From Phytohabitans maris (GTDB taxonomy: Bacteria > Actinomycetota > Actinomycetes > Mycobacteriales > Micromonosporaceae): a DNA stretch of 64,000 nt. Position numbers and translations under genes: made by a program. Position 1 is the stretch's first letter; each line of letters opens with the position of its first letter. Under the pieces are notes generated by a model. It was not told the origin of the DNA. It was given only the letters and a program-made list of their open reading frames with translations, and searched no databases. Location: NCBI RefSeq assembly GCF_031085175.1, contig NZ_JAVHUY010000015.1, forward strand, positions 62,001 through 126,000, written 5' to 3'. Of this stretch, positions 16,241 through 25,727 are shown in pieces.

Positions 16241-17995
16241 ATGGGGCCACGCATCCGTACCCTCGTCTCCTTCCTCACCCCGCACACCCCGACGCTCGTC
16301 GTCGGCCTCCTGCTCGGCCTGCTGGCCAACGCCGCCGGCCTCGCCACCCCGATGGTCACCAAGTGGGTGCTCGATTCGCTCGGCGGCTCGATGGCCTGGC
16401 CGCTCACCGCGCTGGTCGCGCTCGTGGTGGTCGGCGCCGGCATCTCGCTGCGTCAATGGATCCTGATGGGCACGCTCGCCGAGCGGGTGATCCTGGACGC
16501 GCGGGTGTCGATCATCCGGCGGTACTTCGCGGCCACCGTCGGCGACCTCACCCGCCGTCCCAGCGGCGAGCTCGTCACCCGGGCCACCTCCGACACCGGG
16601 CTGCTGCGCGAGGCGTCCAGCAGCATCGTCGGCATCGTCAACAGCTCCCTCGCCATGCTCGCCACGCTCGTGCTGATGGGCGTGCTCGATCTGGTGCTGC
16701 TCGGCTGCACGCTCGCCGCCGTGGTGATCGTGGGCGCCATCATGGCCGCGCTCATGCCCACGATCGCCAAGGCGCAGGAGGCCGCACAGGAGTCGGTGGG
16801 GCGGCTCGGCGGCACGCTCGACGGCGCGCTGCGCGCCATCCGCACGGTCAAGGCCAGCCGCGCCGAGGCCCGGCAGAGCGAGCGGATCGTCGCCGACGCG
16901 CGGGAGTCCGCCGAGTACAGCATCCGCGCCGCCCGCCGTACCGCCGTCGTCTGGACCATCGCGTGGAGCGGCATCCAGCTCTCGGTCATCGCGATCCTCG
17001 GCATCGGCGCGTGGCGGGCCGAGCGCGGGCTGCTGGAGATCTCCAGCCTGATCGCCTTCCTGCTGTACGCGTTCCAGCTGATGGGCCCCATCACCGAGCT
17101 GACCCAGAACGTCACTGCCCTCCAGGCCGGCGTCGCGGCCGCGGCCCGCATCCGCCAGATCGAGGCCATCGAGGTCGAGCCGGCGCCGCCAGCCGCGGCG
17201 CCCGCGCCTGCGGCGGCGCAGCCGGACCCGGCCGCGCCGATCCTCGCCATCCGCGGCGTCACCGCCCGCTACACCCCGGACACCCCACCGGCGGTACGCG
17301 ACGTCGACCTCGACATCCCGCGCCGCGGCCACACCGCGCTCGTGGGACCCTCCGGCGCGGGCAAGACCACGCTCTTCTCGCTGATGCTGCGGTTTCTGGA
17401 ACCGGAGAGCGGCGAGCTGTTCCTGGACGGGCGCCCCTACCGGACCTACGGGCACGGCGAGGTGCGCGCCCGCTTGGCGTACGTGGAGCAGGAGACGCCC
17501 ATCGTCCCCGGCACCATCCGGGACAACCTCCTCTTCACCCACCCCGACGCGACCGAGGAGGAGCTGCGCGCGGTGCTCGCGGCGGTCCGGCTCGACGGCA
17601 AGGTCGACGCCCTCGACCAGGGGCTGGACACCCCGCTCACGTCGAGCGCGGTCTCCGGCGGGGAACGCCAGCGCATCGCCCTCGCCCGGGCCATCCTGCG
17701 TACGCCGGACGTGCTCCTCCTCGACGAGGCCACCGCGCAGGTCGACGGGCTGACCGAGGCGGCGCTGCAGGAGTGCGTCCGCGAGCGCGCGGCGGCCGGT
17801 GCGGTCGTGACGATCGCCCACCGGCTCTCCACAGTGCTCGACGCGGACACCATCGTGGTGCTGGAGGAGGGCCGGGTGCGCGCCAAGGGGACCCACGCCG
17901 AGCTGCTGGCCACCGACGACCTGTACCGCCGCCTGGTCGAGGCGCTGCGCATCGCCGGCCAAGCCGAGCAGGACCTGGTGCCCGGCGCGGTGTGA
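16241..17995 (+). CDS. ABC exporter (fused membrane and ATPase domains)
   Basis: A 584-residue half-transporter that should dimerize in the cytoplasmic membrane. Residues 10-300 form a six-helix exporter domain; residues 333-584 are the ATPase with Walker A GPSGAGKT (369-376), a Q-loop in YVEQETP, signature SGGERQR, Walker B VLLLDEAT and H-loop TIAHRLSTV. The ATG at 16241 was chosen because the upstream frame crosses the operator palindrome. An Ala/Pro linker separates the domains. The position beside a TetR gene with operator half-sites suggests inducible efflux of a drug, lipid or peptide. Confidence 0.9.
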   Translation: MGPRIRTLVSFLTPHTPTLVVGLLLGLLANAAGLATPMVTKWVLDSLGGSMAWPLTALVALVVVGAGISLRQWILMGTLAERVILDARVSIIRRYFAATVGDLTRRPSGELVTRATSDTGLLREASSSIVGIVNSSLAMLATLVLMGVLDLVLLGCTLAAVVIVGAIMAALMPTIAKAQEAAQESVGRLGGTLDGALRAIRTVKASRAEARQSERIVADARESAEYSIRAARRTAVVWTIAWSGIQLSVIAILGIGAWRAERGLLEISSLIAFLLYAFQLMGPITELTQNVTALQAGVAAAARIRQIEAIEVEPAPPAAAPAPAAAQPDPAAPILAIRGVTARYTPDTPPAVRDVDLDIPRRGHTALVGPSGAGKTTLFSLMLRFLEPESGELFLDGRPYRTYGHGEVRARLAYVEQETPIVPGTIRDNLLFTHPDATEEELRAVLAAVRLDGKVDALDQGLDTPLTSSAVSGGERQRIALARAILRTPDVLLLDEATAQVDGLTEAALQECVRERAAAGAVVTIAHRLSTVLDADTIVVLEEGRVRAKGTHAELLATDDLYRRLVEALRIAGQAEQDLVPGAV

Positions 17996-17999
17996 TGAT

Positions 18000-19886
18000 G
18001 TGGCGATGCGCCCCCTCCCCTCGCCCGGCCGCGCGCTCTCCGCCTCGTTCGCGCTCCTGCTCGCGACCGCGGCCGCCGTCCTCGCCGCCGCCCCGCCCGC
18101 CGCGGCCCACGGCACCCTCGCCATGTCCACCCCGGCCGAGGGTGCCACGGTGACCGCGCCCGTGACCTCGGTGGAGCTCTACTTCACGGAGAAGGTCGCC
18201 GCGAACGCGTACTTCACGATCACCGCCCCGGGCGGCGGCCGGGTCGACGGCGGCTGGACGTACGGCTCGCCGAAGCCCCTGGACAAGCCGGTGCGCGAGT
18301 ACTTCATGGTGGACGGGAAGTTCGAGCCGCGCGAGTACACGACCGGCTTCCCCGCGGTGGTGACCGTGGCCCACCTCCCCGCCGCCGGCCAGTACTCGGT
18401 GAGCTACCTGTCGGTGGCCTCCGACGGCGAGGCGGTACGGGGCACGATGACGTTCCGCTACGCAGGGAAAGCCACCGCGGTGCCGCGGGGCTGGACGGCG
18501 CCGACCAACCAGCCGGACCCTGCGCTGGTCGCGGCGGTCGAGCGGCACGGCACCTCCGCCGGCCAGGGCTCGACCGGCTCGCCCTCGGCCCCGGCCGCCC
18601 CGCCGGTCTCGCCCGTCCCGCCCGCGGCGGCGCCGGCCGGGACCGTGGACGACGGCGGCGGCAGCCCGGCCTGGGTCACCTGGTCCGGCTGGGCGGTGGC
18701 GATCGCGGCCGCCGTCGCCGGCTTCCTCGGCTGGCGCCGCCGTCCCGCGGTGGCGAGCGGGCCGCCGGGCCGGGCCCGCCCCTCCGGCCCGAGGTCCGGG
18801 CAGCGCGGCGGGAAGCGCCCGGCCGGCAAGACCGCCGGCGCGTCCGCCCGAAGTGCCGGCTCCAGCGGCGCGTCCGCGCGGAGCGGTGGCTCCAGCGTCC
18901 CGGCTGTCGATGGTGCCGCCGCGGGGTCCGCTGTGGACGGTGGGGCACCGGCCGGCGGGCTCACCAACACGCGGCTGGCGTTGCTGGCCGGTGGGCTCGT
19001 CGTGGCCCTGCTCGGCGGGTTCGGGCTGGGACGGCTGGGCACGGGCGGCGAGGCCGGGACCGCCGGCGCGCCGGCCGCGCCCACGAGCACCGGCGGCGGC
19101 GCGGTCACCGCGGGCGACGGCCACCAGCACCCGGCCGGTACCGGCCCGCACAGCCACCCGGGCGACGCGAACACGGCGCAGGCGACCGGCACCACGGTCA
19201 GCGCCGGCGGGTACACGCTGCGGCCGGACCGGCGCGCCCAGCCGGCCGGGGCCACTGTGGACTACCGGTTTCAGGTCGTCGGCGCGGACCGGCGGGCGGC
19301 GACGCGCTTCACCGTCGTACACGACAAGACGTTGCATCTGATCGTGGTCGGGCGCGACCTCTCCGGGTACCAGCATCTGCACCCCACGATGGCCCCCGAC
19401 GGCACCTGGAGCGTCCCCCTCACGCTGGCGCGGGCCGGCGGCTACCGGGTCTACGCCGACTTCACGGTGACCGCCACCGACGGTACCCAGCTCCCGCTGG
19501 TCCTGGGGGTCGACCACCACGTGCCCGGCGCGCACACCCCGGCCGCGCTGCCGCCGGCGGCGCCGCGGGCGGTCGCCGGGCCGTTCGCGGTGTCGATGGA
19601 GGGCACGCCGACCATCGGGGTGACCGCGCCGATGTTCTTCCGGGTGAGCCGCACCGGCGCGCCCGGCCCCACCCAGCTGGAGCGCTACCTCGGCGCCTAC
19701 GGCCACCTGGTCGTGGTCCGCGAGGGCGACCTCGGGTACGTGCACGTCCACCCGGAGCCGGAAATGGTGGACGGGGCGGTCAAGTTCTGGCTGACCGCCC
19801 CGAGCACCGGCCGCTACCGGGCCTTCCTCGACTTTCAGGTGGCGGGCGAGGTGCACACCGCCGAGTACACGATGGACGTCGCCTGA
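18000..19886 (+). CDS. CopC-domain protein fused to a C-terminal His-rich metal-handling region
   Basis: A 628-residue exported or membrane-anchored protein. Residues 1-37 are a signal peptide ending AAA, so the mature protein begins with His, as in CopC copper chaperones (HGTLAMSTPAEGATV). The CopC-like beta-sandwich spans about 38-155. A membrane helix follows (about 222-242), then a long basic Ser/Gly-rich low-complexity linker, a second helix (about 323-345), a His-rich patch (GDGHQHPAGTGPHSHPGD) and a 210-residue C-terminal beta domain with YQHLHPTM and YVHVHPEPEM. Copper or other metal handling at the cell surface is likely. Two membrane helices flanking a 90-residue linker are unusual for CopC proteins. 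It starts 5 bases after the ABC exporter gene. Confidence 0.75.
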   Translation: MAMRPLPSPGRALSASFALLLATAAAVLAAAPPAAAHGTLAMSTPAEGATVTAPVTSVELYFTEKVAANAYFTITAPGGGRVDGGWTYGSPKPLDKPVREYFMVDGKFEPREYTTGFPAVVTVAHLPAAGQYSVSYLSVASDGEAVRGTMTFRYAGKATAVPRGWTAPTNQPDPALVAAVERHGTSAGQGSTGSPSAPAAPPVSPVPPAAAPAGTVDDGGGSPAWVTWSGWAVAIAAAVAGFLGWRRRPAVASGPPGRARPSGPRSGQRGGKRPAGKTAGASARSAGSSGASARSGGSSVPAVDGAAAGSAVDGGAPAGGLTNTRLALLAGGLVVALLGGFGLGRLGTGGEAGTAGAPAAPTSTGGGAVTAGDGHQHPAGTGPHSHPGDANTAQATGTTVSAGGYTLRPDRRAQPAGATVDYRFQVVGADRRAATRFTVVHDKTLHLIVVGRDLSGYQHLHPTMAPDGTWSVPLTLARAGGYRVYADFTVTATDGTQLPLVLGVDHHVPGAHTPAALPPAAPRAVAGPFAVSMEGTPTIGVTAPMFFRVSRTGAPGPTQLERYLGAYGHLVVVREGDLGYVHVHPEPEMVDGAVKFWLTAPSTGRYRAFLDFQVAGEVHTAEYTMDVA

Positions 19887-19892
19887 CCGGCC

Positions 19893-20399
19893 TCAGTCCT
19901 TCGCCGGCCTGGTCCGGACGAGGAGCTCCCGGACCAGGTGGAGCAGGATGAAGAAGAGCAGCGTGCCGGCCGCGACGCTGTCGAGGGTCGTCGCGCCGGG
20001 CCCGGGGACGGCCGGGATCAGCAGCGGCCCGGCGGCCATCTTGACGACGCCGCCGCCGGACGCGGTGAGCGCGCTGATCATCGCCCTGATCTGCGGCGCC
20101 CGCCGGCGGGTGCGGAAGGCGACGAGCTTGGCCAGGAGCGCGCTGGCGGCGCTGACCGCGAGGCTCTGCGGCACGGTGCTCGCGCCGAGGCCGTGCAGCA
20201 GCAGGTTGCCCGCCACGATGAACGGCACGAGCAGCCCGAGGAACGCCCAGTCCGGGGCCTTTCCGGTCACCCGCAGCGCGTTGCCGCCGAACCGGATGCC
20301 GCCGAACTCCAGGAGCCAGCGCTTCCCGGTATCGGCGGCGTCACGTGGGGTCCCCACGGGCCCCTTGGGGCGGGTAGTCTTATCAGTCGCGGCGCCCAC
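19893..20399 (-). CDS. Unknown small membrane protein
   Basis: A 168-residue protein starting at the GTG at 20399 with AGAGGA upstream. After a soluble N-terminal 45 residues (TGKRWLLEFGGIRFGGNALRV) it has three or four hydrophobic segments, the last being TLLFFILLHLVREL. No family is recognised. It converges on the CopC fusion gene with only 6 bases between stops. No function is proposed. Confidence 0.55.
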   Translation of the reverse strand: MGAATDKTTRPKGPVGTPRDAADTGKRWLLEFGGIRFGGNALRVTGKAPDWAFLGLLVPFIVAGNLLLHGLGASTVPQSLAVSAASALLAKLVAFRTRRRAPQIRAMISALTASGGGVVKMAAGPLLIPAVPGPGATTLDSVAAGTLLFFILLHLVRELLVRTRPAKD

Positions 20400-20806
20400 G
20401 TCAGATCCTCTCTGATGGGATGGGCCGCCGAGCGGACCTGGAAATCTGGCTCGGCGTCCCGGGTGCGTTGCCAGCCCCCTACGGTGACGTGGGGGGCTGC
20501 TTACGTTTTCACGATGCCGCACCCGCTCTGGCCAGCGGAAGATCCGCGACCGGCGGATCAAACTCGACCTTGCGCGCCCGGCGGCCCACCTTGCGCCGGC
20601 GCCGCCCAGGACCGTCCACAAGCGCAACATCCCGCGCCGATCGCCGCTCGTTCCCCGGTATCCGTGCGCCTGGACGACCGTCTTGTTGCGACAGTCGACC
20701 GTGGTCATGCGCGGCCCGGAGCGGTACGTGCGCCGGCCGCACGTCCGAGCACCGGTCGGTCAACAAGTGGACTGTCCGGCTCAACACGCCTCGCTACTGT
20801 CGCGAC
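20400..20806. other. Intergenic region without a supported gene
   Basis: These 407 bases separate two divergent genes. Open frames exist on both strands but show no family pattern and have low-quality starts. The last 50 bases before 20807 (GGACTGTCC, then CTACTGTCGCG) are a likely short-leader promoter for the downstream gene. No strong palindrome or RNA structure was seen. Confidence 0.4.
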
Positions 20807-22600
20807 ATGCCCAAGCCGGTCGAGCAACTGATCCGCAGCATCAGCGGACCCGACGACGTCATCCGCTTCGCGGTGTCGGCGCAGGTCAGCCAGCTTCCGG
20901 AGGGCACGACCGACGCGTGGGTGGCCAAGGCGCTCAAGATCTCGTCGCAGGAGTTCAGCCGCAAGCTGAGCCCCAACAGCGACCGCGCCTTCACCGACGA
21001 CGAGCTGCGCCGGCTCGACCAGATCTTCGTGGCGGCCGCCGGCAACCGGCCACCCTCGGCGCTGATGCACGTCGGCGGCACCCGTTCGCTGGCCGCGCGG
21101 GTCCGGCCCCTCGACGTGAACACCACGCTGGCCGACTCACCGGCGGAGTGGACACCGGACTGGCTGACCGACGACACCCCGCCGCGCACCGAGTTCGAGC
21201 TGCTCGGGCAGGCCTCGGCGCTGCTGGCCGCGTTCCGGACGCCGAGCCGTGCCTCGCGCGACACGCTGCTGCGGTACAACCGGCCGACCCGCGACATCGC
21301 CCGCCGGCTGATCGTGCTCGGCGGTTCCCCGCCGACCTCGCGCAACATCGACGCGCTCATCCTGCTCGGCGGGCTGGCCAACTACGCGTTCCCGCTGATC
21401 ACCGAGATCCTGGAGTACGCGATCCGGACCACCCCGCTCGGCTTCCGCGCGTGGCGGGCGGTGTCGAAGCTGGTCCGGACCAAGCGGCCGGAGCGCGACG
21501 AGACCACGCGGGCCCTCAAGGCCTGGGTCTTCGAGCTGCTCACCCGCGCCGAGCCGCTCCGCGGCACCAGCCTCTACCCGGCCCGGTCGCTCGACCTCGA
21601 GGTCGCCGTCAACATCCCGCCGGACTGGTCCCCGGAAGACGAGGACTGGGTCGAGGACGTGCTGTACAAGCGCACCCAGAACCCCGACGCGTCGCTGCGC
21701 GAGCGGGGGACCGCGATGCACGCCATCTGGCAGCGCGCCCAGCACGGCTCCGCGGACAAGCAGCGGCGGGTCAAGGACCTGCTGCGCAGGATCATCGCGG
21801 AGCGGGGAGCCGACCCGCCGCCCGAGGTCGCCGCCGGCGAGCGGTGGGTCGCCACCACCCTGCGGCACGCCATCGACTCCGACTCGCCGGGCTGCGACGA
21901 CCTCCCCACCATCGACGAGGACTGGCACCGCGCGGTGCACAAGGCGCTCAAGGGCGTGGAGCGCTCCTCGATACCCGACCACCTCAAGGCGGGCACCACC
22001 AAGCTGGTCGAGCACGCCCTCCTGCAGAACGCCGGCGCCGAGCGCCGCCGGGCCGTCGACACCCTCCAGACCGGCGGCTACGTCGATCCGGTCACCCGGG
22101 TGCTCGCCTCGATCGTCCAGGACTCCGACGAGACCTGGCTGCGGATCCGGGCCCTGTTCAGCCTGGGCTTCCTCAAACACCCGAGCCTGCTGGTCCAGCA
22201 GACCCTCGTCGACGCCTGCGTCGCCGCGCACGAGCGGCTCGTCGCCAACCCCAACCCCTCGACGATGAACGAGCTGCACACCGCCCTCTTCGCCGTCGGC
22301 GACTGCTTCGGCACCTCGCCCGACGTCGCCGGGGAGGTGCGCGGCCTGCTCGAACCGCTCCTGCGCGAGCTGGTCAAGGAGGAGGCGCACAACGAGGAGC
22401 ACGCCCTCATCGCCCGCGCCGCCGGCTACCTGCTCACCGTGACCGCGCAGCCGCGCGCCGGCGCGACGCCCGACCTCTCCGAGGAGCTCCTCACCGACCT
22501 CAGCCACCACCCGGACAGCCGGACCGCCCAGCTGAGCACCTGGGCGCTCGGCTTCCGCTTCGCCGACGGCCGGATCCGGCCGCTGTTTCACGGCGCCTGA
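20807..22600 (+). CDS. Large helical-repeat protein of unknown function
   Basis: A 597-residue cytoplasmic protein with no signal peptide or membrane helix, starting at the ATG at 20807. The first 80 residues (PKPVEQLIRSISGPDDVIRF, then KALKISSQEFSRKL and FTDDELRRLDQIF) resemble a small helix-turn-helix-like domain such as might read DNA or bind a partner. The rest is a run of amphipathic helices with leucine-spaced repeats (RNIDALILLGGLANYAFPLI; RALFSLGFLKHPSLLVQ; EEHALIARAAGYLLTV) of HEAT/ARM character. No catalytic motif is visible. It converges on ligA with a 3-base gap. A regulatory or scaffold role is only a guess. Confidence 0.6.
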   Translation: MPKPVEQLIRSISGPDDVIRFAVSAQVSQLPEGTTDAWVAKALKISSQEFSRKLSPNSDRAFTDDELRRLDQIFVAAAGNRPPSALMHVGGTRSLAARVRPLDVNTTLADSPAEWTPDWLTDDTPPRTEFELLGQASALLAAFRTPSRASRDTLLRYNRPTRDIARRLIVLGGSPPTSRNIDALILLGGLANYAFPLITEILEYAIRTTPLGFRAWRAVSKLVRTKRPERDETTRALKAWVFELLTRAEPLRGTSLYPARSLDLEVAVNIPPDWSPEDEDWVEDVLYKRTQNPDASLRERGTAMHAIWQRAQHGSADKQRRVKDLLRRIIAERGADPPPEVAAGERWVATTLRHAIDSDSPGCDDLPTIDEDWHRAVHKALKGVERSSIPDHLKAGTTKLVEHALLQNAGAERRRAVDTLQTGGYVDPVTRVLASIVQDSDETWLRIRALFSLGFLKHPSLLVQQTLVDACVAAHERLVANPNPSTMNELHTALFAVGDCFGTSPDVAGEVRGLLEPLLRELVKEEAHNEEHALIARAAGYLLTVTAQPRAGATPDLSEELLTDLSHHPDSRTAQLSTWALGFRFADGRIRPLFHGA

Positions 22601-22603
22601 GGC

Positions 22604-24706
22604 TCACGGCTGGGGTACGGCCAGGATCTCCGCCACCGCGTCCGGGTCGCCGTCCTCGTGCGCCGTCAACAGCGCGGCGAACGCCTCGGCGGGCAGGATC
22701 CGGATGCCCAGCTGCTCGGCCTTCGCGGCCTTGGAACCGGCGCCGTCGCCGACCACGACCAGGTCGGTCTTCTTCGACACCGAGCCGGCGGACCTGCCGC
22801 CGAGCCGCTCGACCGCCGCGTTGCCCTCGTCGCGGGTCAGGCCGGGCACCGAGCCGGTCACCACCACCGTCATCGGGGTACCGTCCGGCCGCTGCAGCGG
22901 CAGCGACGCCGTCGAGGTCACGACCGCCACCGGCTCGGTCATGTTGACGCCGCGCTCGGCGAGGCGGGCGATCAGCGGGGTCAGCTCGACCAGCTCGGCG
23001 GCGATCGTCACCGCCCGCTCGGGACCCACCCCGTCGACCCGCTGCAGCTCGTCGACCGAGGCGGCGAGCAGCGCCTCCATCGTGCCGAAGTGGGCGGCCA
23101 GCCGGCGCGACATCGAGCGGCCCGTCATCCGTACGCCGAGCGCGGTCAGCACCCGGGACAGCGGGCGCGCCTTGGAGCCCTGGATGTTGGTGACCAGCTT
23201 GGTGGCGGAGACCTCGCCGAGCCGTTCCAGGGCGGCGAGGGTGGGCACGTCCAGGTCGTACAGGTCGGCGGGGTCGGTGACCAGGCCGGCGGCGACCACC
23301 GCCCGCAGGATCCGGTCGCCGAGCCCCTCGATGTCCATCGACGTGCGGGCGACGTAGTACTCCAGCGCGACGTCGGTGCCGCAGGCCCGGCCCTGGACGC
23401 AGCGCCACCGCTTCTGCGAACGGTCGATCTCCCCGCCGCAGCGCGGGCAGTCGGCGGGAGGCTCGAACGGCACCGAGCCGGCCGGGCGCAGGTCGAGCTG
23501 GGCGCCGGTCACCTCGGGGATCACGTCGCCGGCCCGGCGGACGAAGACGGTGTCGCCGGCGCGGACGTTGCGGCGGACCAGGTCGTCGAAGTTGTGCAGC
23601 GTGGCCGAGGTGACGATCACGCCGCCCACCTGGACCGGCTCCAGCACCGCCACCGGCGTGATCACACCGGTGCGGCCGACCTGCACCTCGATCCGGAGCA
23701 GCTTGGTGGTGCGGGTGTCGGCCGGGAACTTGTACGCGACACCCCAGCGCGGCGCCCGGCTGGACGAGCCGGCCCCGGCCCGGTCGGCGGGCAGGTCGGC
23801 CTTGACCACCGCGCCGTCCACGCCGAAGCCGAGGGTGCCGCGGGCGGCGGTGAGCGCCTGCACCGCCGCGTACACCTCCTCGACCGTCGCGCAGACCGGC
23901 ATCCCGGCCGCCGAGGTCGCGGTGGTGGCGAACCCGAGCTCCGCCAGCCGGGCCAGCGCGGCCGAGCCGGCCATCGGCTCGGTGACGCCGTGCACCGAGT
24001 ACGCGAGGAAGGAGAGCGGCGCGTCGTACGGCCGCTTCGGCGCGCGGAGGGTGCCCGCCGCGGCGCTGCGCGGGTGGGCGAAGGGCGGCTCGCCGTTTCC
24101 GGTCCGCATCGCCTGCGCGGCGGTGAAGTCGTCGTCGGTCATGAAGACCTCGCCGCGCACCTCCACGGTCAGCGGCTCGCGCAGCCGCGCCGGCAGGCCC
24201 GCGGCCCGGCGGGCCTGGGCGGTCACGTCCTCGCCCGCGAACCCGTCACCCCGCGTCGCCACCAGGGTCAGGACCCCGTCCGTGTACCGCGCGGCGATGG
24301 CCAGCCCGTCGATCTTCGGCTCCACCGTGTAGCCGGCGACCGGGCGGCCGAGGAGCTTTTCCAGGCGCTCCGCCCACCGGCGCAGCTCGTCCTCGCCGAA
24401 GACGTTGTCGAGGCTGAGCATCGGCTCGCTGTGCACGACGTCGCCGACCACCCCGCCGCCCGCGCCGACCGCCTCGGTGGGGGAGTCGGCCTCCTTCCAC
24501 GCCGGGCGGGCGGCCTCGGTGGCGGCGACGCGGGCCATCAGGCCGTCGTACGTGGCGTCGTCCATGGCCAGGTCGGGACCGCTGTAGTACGCCTCGGCGG
24601 CGGCCCGGACCCGCTCGACCGCGGCACGGTACTCGCCGGCGTCCGGAAACGGTGCCGCCCGCCCCGCGTCGACGACCGGATCGACCGGATCCACCAGCTC
24701 CCGCAT
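22604..24706 (-). CDS. ligA: NAD-dependent DNA ligase
   Basis: A 700-residue ligase that seals nicks using NAD. The N-terminal Ia domain has YYSGPDLAMDDATYD, and the adenylation motif KxDG is EPKIDGLAI with Lys131. An OB fold follows (GDVIPEVTG), then a four-Cys zinc site (CPRCGG...RCVQGRACG), helix-hairpin-helix repeats and a C-terminal BRCT domain (TVVVTGSVPGLTRDE...GGRSAGSVSKKTDLVVVGDGAGSK). Length and domain order are complete. Some Micromonosporaceae carry more than one ligA, so this could be a paralogue. The window also encodes an ATP-dependent ligase at 54785. Confidence 0.95.
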   Translation of the reverse strand: MRELVDPVDPVVDAGRAAPFPDAGEYRAAVERVRAAAEAYYSGPDLAMDDATYDGLMARVAATEAARPAWKEADSPTEAVGAGGGVVGDVVHSEPMLSLDNVFGEDELRRWAERLEKLLGRPVAGYTVEPKIDGLAIAARYTDGVLTLVATRGDGFAGEDVTAQARRAAGLPARLREPLTVEVRGEVFMTDDDFTAAQAMRTGNGEPPFAHPRSAAAGTLRAPKRPYDAPLSFLAYSVHGVTEPMAGSAALARLAELGFATTATSAAGMPVCATVEEVYAAVQALTAARGTLGFGVDGAVVKADLPADRAGAGSSSRAPRWGVAYKFPADTRTTKLLRIEVQVGRTGVITPVAVLEPVQVGGVIVTSATLHNFDDLVRRNVRAGDTVFVRRAGDVIPEVTGAQLDLRPAGSVPFEPPADCPRCGGEIDRSQKRWRCVQGRACGTDVALEYYVARTSMDIEGLGDRILRAVVAAGLVTDPADLYDLDVPTLAALERLGEVSATKLVTNIQGSKARPLSRVLTALGVRMTGRSMSRRLAAHFGTMEALLAASVDELQRVDGVGPERAVTIAAELVELTPLIARLAERGVNMTEPVAVVTSTASLPLQRPDGTPMTVVVTGSVPGLTRDEGNAAVERLGGRSAGSVSKKTDLVVVGDGAGSKAAKAEQLGIRILPAEAFAALLTAHEDGDPDAVAEILAVPQP

Positions 24707-24820
24707 GCTCCCCGCTCCTTACTCCCGTGTACGCGGGATATTGTGGCTGGTCCGGCCCGGATCCGGCGAACCAGCGGCGCGCCGTGTTGGGGTACTTGTG
24801 CCACTTTGCGGGGTGGCAGG

Positions 24821-25717
24821 ATGCTGCCCGTGCTGGAACGACTCGACGACGTCGACTGGGCCCGGATCACGCACGCCTACGGCCCGGCCACCGACGTACC
24901 CGATCAGATAACGGACCTGCGCTCCGCCGACCCCGACCGGCGGGAGAAAGCGCGCTGGCAGCTCTACGGCAACATCTTCCATCAGGGCACCCGCTACGAG
25001 GCCACGGCCTACGCGGTGCCGTTCCTGCTCGAGATCCTCGCCGACCCGGACGGCGCCGACAAGGGGGAGCTGGTGCGGCTCCTCGCCGCGATCGCGGTGG
25101 GGTACGACGAGTTCTGGTTGCCCGACGGGCTGCCGATCGCCGAGCACCGCCGTACGGCCGAGGGCGGGGCCGCGGTGCTCGCCGCCGCGCCGCATCCCGG
25201 CGACCCGGGGTGGGACGAGGAGGAGGGCGACGCCGAGTACATCGAGGCGCTCACCGCGCGGGAGCAGGAGGCGATGCTCGCGCACGTGGCCGTCGCCGCG
25301 CACGAGGCGGTACGGCAGGGGGTGCCCCTCTTCCGCGCGCTGCTCGGGCACGGCGACCCGGACGTGCGGGCCCTCGCGGCGTACACGCTGGGGTGGTTTC
25401 CGGAGGACGCGGAGGGGAGCCTGCCGCCCCTCGCCGCGCTCGCCTCGTCCGAAGTGGACGAAGCGCTGGCGGCGACCGCGCGCGTCTCGATGGGGCTGCT
25501 GGGCGTGGCGGCCGAGTTCGACGACCCGCGCCCGGTGGTGCGGTGGGCGACCGCGATCGCGCGGCTGCGGGTCTTCGGCGACCGTGCGGGCCAGGAGGCG
25601 GTCGACGAGCTGCGCCGCTGGTCCGGCGGGGTGGGGCGGGACGAGCGCGTGCCGTTCCTCGACGGCGACCTGGTCGGTTACGCGACGGTGGTGCTGGACC
25701 GCCTCGGGACGCCCTGA
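24821..25717 (+). CDS. HEAT-repeat family protein
   Basis: A 298-residue cytoplasmic protein starting at the ATG at 24821 (GTG three codons later possible). The N-terminal pattern WARITHAYGPATDVPDQI, then WQLYGNIFHQGTRYEATAYA and PFLLEIL, is a recognisable signature of a family common in streptomycetes and relatives. HEAT-like helices follow (FRALLGHGDPDVRALAAYTL; EALAATARVSMGLLG). Members are of unknown function; some occur beside polymorphic toxins as possible immunity or scaffold proteins, but no toxin is adjacent here. It is divergent from ligA. Confidence 0.7.
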   Translation: MLPVLERLDDVDWARITHAYGPATDVPDQITDLRSADPDRREKARWQLYGNIFHQGTRYEATAYAVPFLLEILADPDGADKGELVRLLAAIAVGYDEFWLPDGLPIAEHRRTAEGGAAVLAAAPHPGDPGWDEEEGDAEYIEALTAREQEAMLAHVAVAAHEAVRQGVPLFRALLGHGDPDVRALAAYTLGWFPEDAEGSLPPLAALASSEVDEALAATARVSMGLLGVAAEFDDPRPVVRWATAIARLRVFGDRAGQEAVDELRRWSGGVGRDERVPFLDGDLVGYATVVLDRLGTP

Positions 25718-25727
25718 CCCCCGCCCG

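Noticed and set aside
20509-20787. Possible transposase fragment in the 20.4-20.8 kb gap
   Set aside because: Arg-rich frames there look vaguely transposase-like, but no DDE motif, terminal inverted repeats or target duplication are present.
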